Assembly (NCBI GenBank): GCA_013399115.1
Contig: VXAA01006069.1
Span: forward strand, 284,701-348,700
Direction: 5' to 3'
Length of the DNA stretch: 64,000 bases
Source of the DNA: Anseranas semipalmata
Taxonomy: Eukaryota; Chordata; Aves; Anseriformes; Anseranatidae
Positions 63,901-64,000 of the stretch are shown here, one piece after another; the stretch's first letter is position 1; every line of letters begins with the position of its first letter. The notes beneath the pieces were generated by a model. The model did not search any database. It had not been told where the DNA came from and saw only the letters and a program-made list of their open reading frames with translations. A program made the translations under genes and the position numbers.

Positions 63901-64000
63901 ACGCCGGCCCCGCGGCCGCTGCGGCAGCCCCGCGAGCGGGGACCGGGGTTGCGAGAGCTGGGAGCCGTCGTGCCGGTCCTCGAGGAAGAGGAATCGGCCC
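63830..64000 (-). promoter_or_regulatory. LRRC8D: CpG island, likely LRRC8D promoter
   Basis: The last 170 bases are extremely GC- and CpG-rich and run off the window. A GC box (GGGCGGGGA) is at 63,868-63,876 and a GCGGCCGC at 63,912-63,919. No TATA box is visible, as usual for housekeeping-type promoters. Its position upstream of LRRC8D, with a good donor on its gene-ward side, makes it the natural promoter. It could also drive a divergent transcript to the right. The true extent is cut by the window end. Confidence 0.7.

Noticed and set aside
1..64000. CRISPR arrays, bacterial operons, riboswitches, tRNA genes
   Set aside because: No regularly spaced direct repeats and no tRNA T-loop with a matching cloverleaf were seen by eye. 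The sequence is vertebrate in character.

Overview
The window looks like bird nuclear DNA. It is mostly non-coding, with scattered homopolymer runs and short GC-rich blocks, eroded CR1-type LINE pieces, and a fragment of an avian-style endogenous retrovirus LTR. One protein-coding gene is unmistakable: LRRC8D, a subunit of the volume-regulated anion channel, on the minus strand. The species cannot be fixed by eye. 'Bird' rests on the repeat types and on a LRRC8D protein that resembles the human one almost throughout but differs in an extracellular loop.

Layout, read 3' to 5' for the gene. Positions 1 to about 13,560 lie downstream of LRRC8D and show no recognisable gene; in mammals the next gene on this side is ZNF326, but none of its sequence was recognised here. 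This stretch holds a GC-rich block near 5.7-6.1 kb, a tiny assembly gap at 10,120-10,130 and possible distal poly(A) signals near 12.1 and 11.4 kb. The LRRC8D 3' UTR spans about 13,560-14,701, the whole reading frame lies in one exon (14,702-17,272), and a splice acceptor sits two bases upstream of the start codon.

From 17,275 to about 63,792 I read a long 5' intron, roughly 46.5 kb. It has no convincing second gene. It contains two old CR1 fragments in minus orientation (about 34,530-34,807 and 35,375-36,340), an LTR fragment (about 49,535-50,080), long A/T runs and several GC-rich blocks that could be alternative promoters or exons. From about 63,830 to the end is a dense CpG island, most likely the LRRC8D promoter and first exon, with a good splice donor at 63,791-63,792.

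The most interesting observation is that the putative first exon carries an ATG in strong context whose frame, if this exon joins directly to the coding exon, continues into LRRC8D and would add 14 residues in front of the usual start. That depends on there being no intervening exon and has not been tested. I found no convincing evidence of a wholly new biological system.
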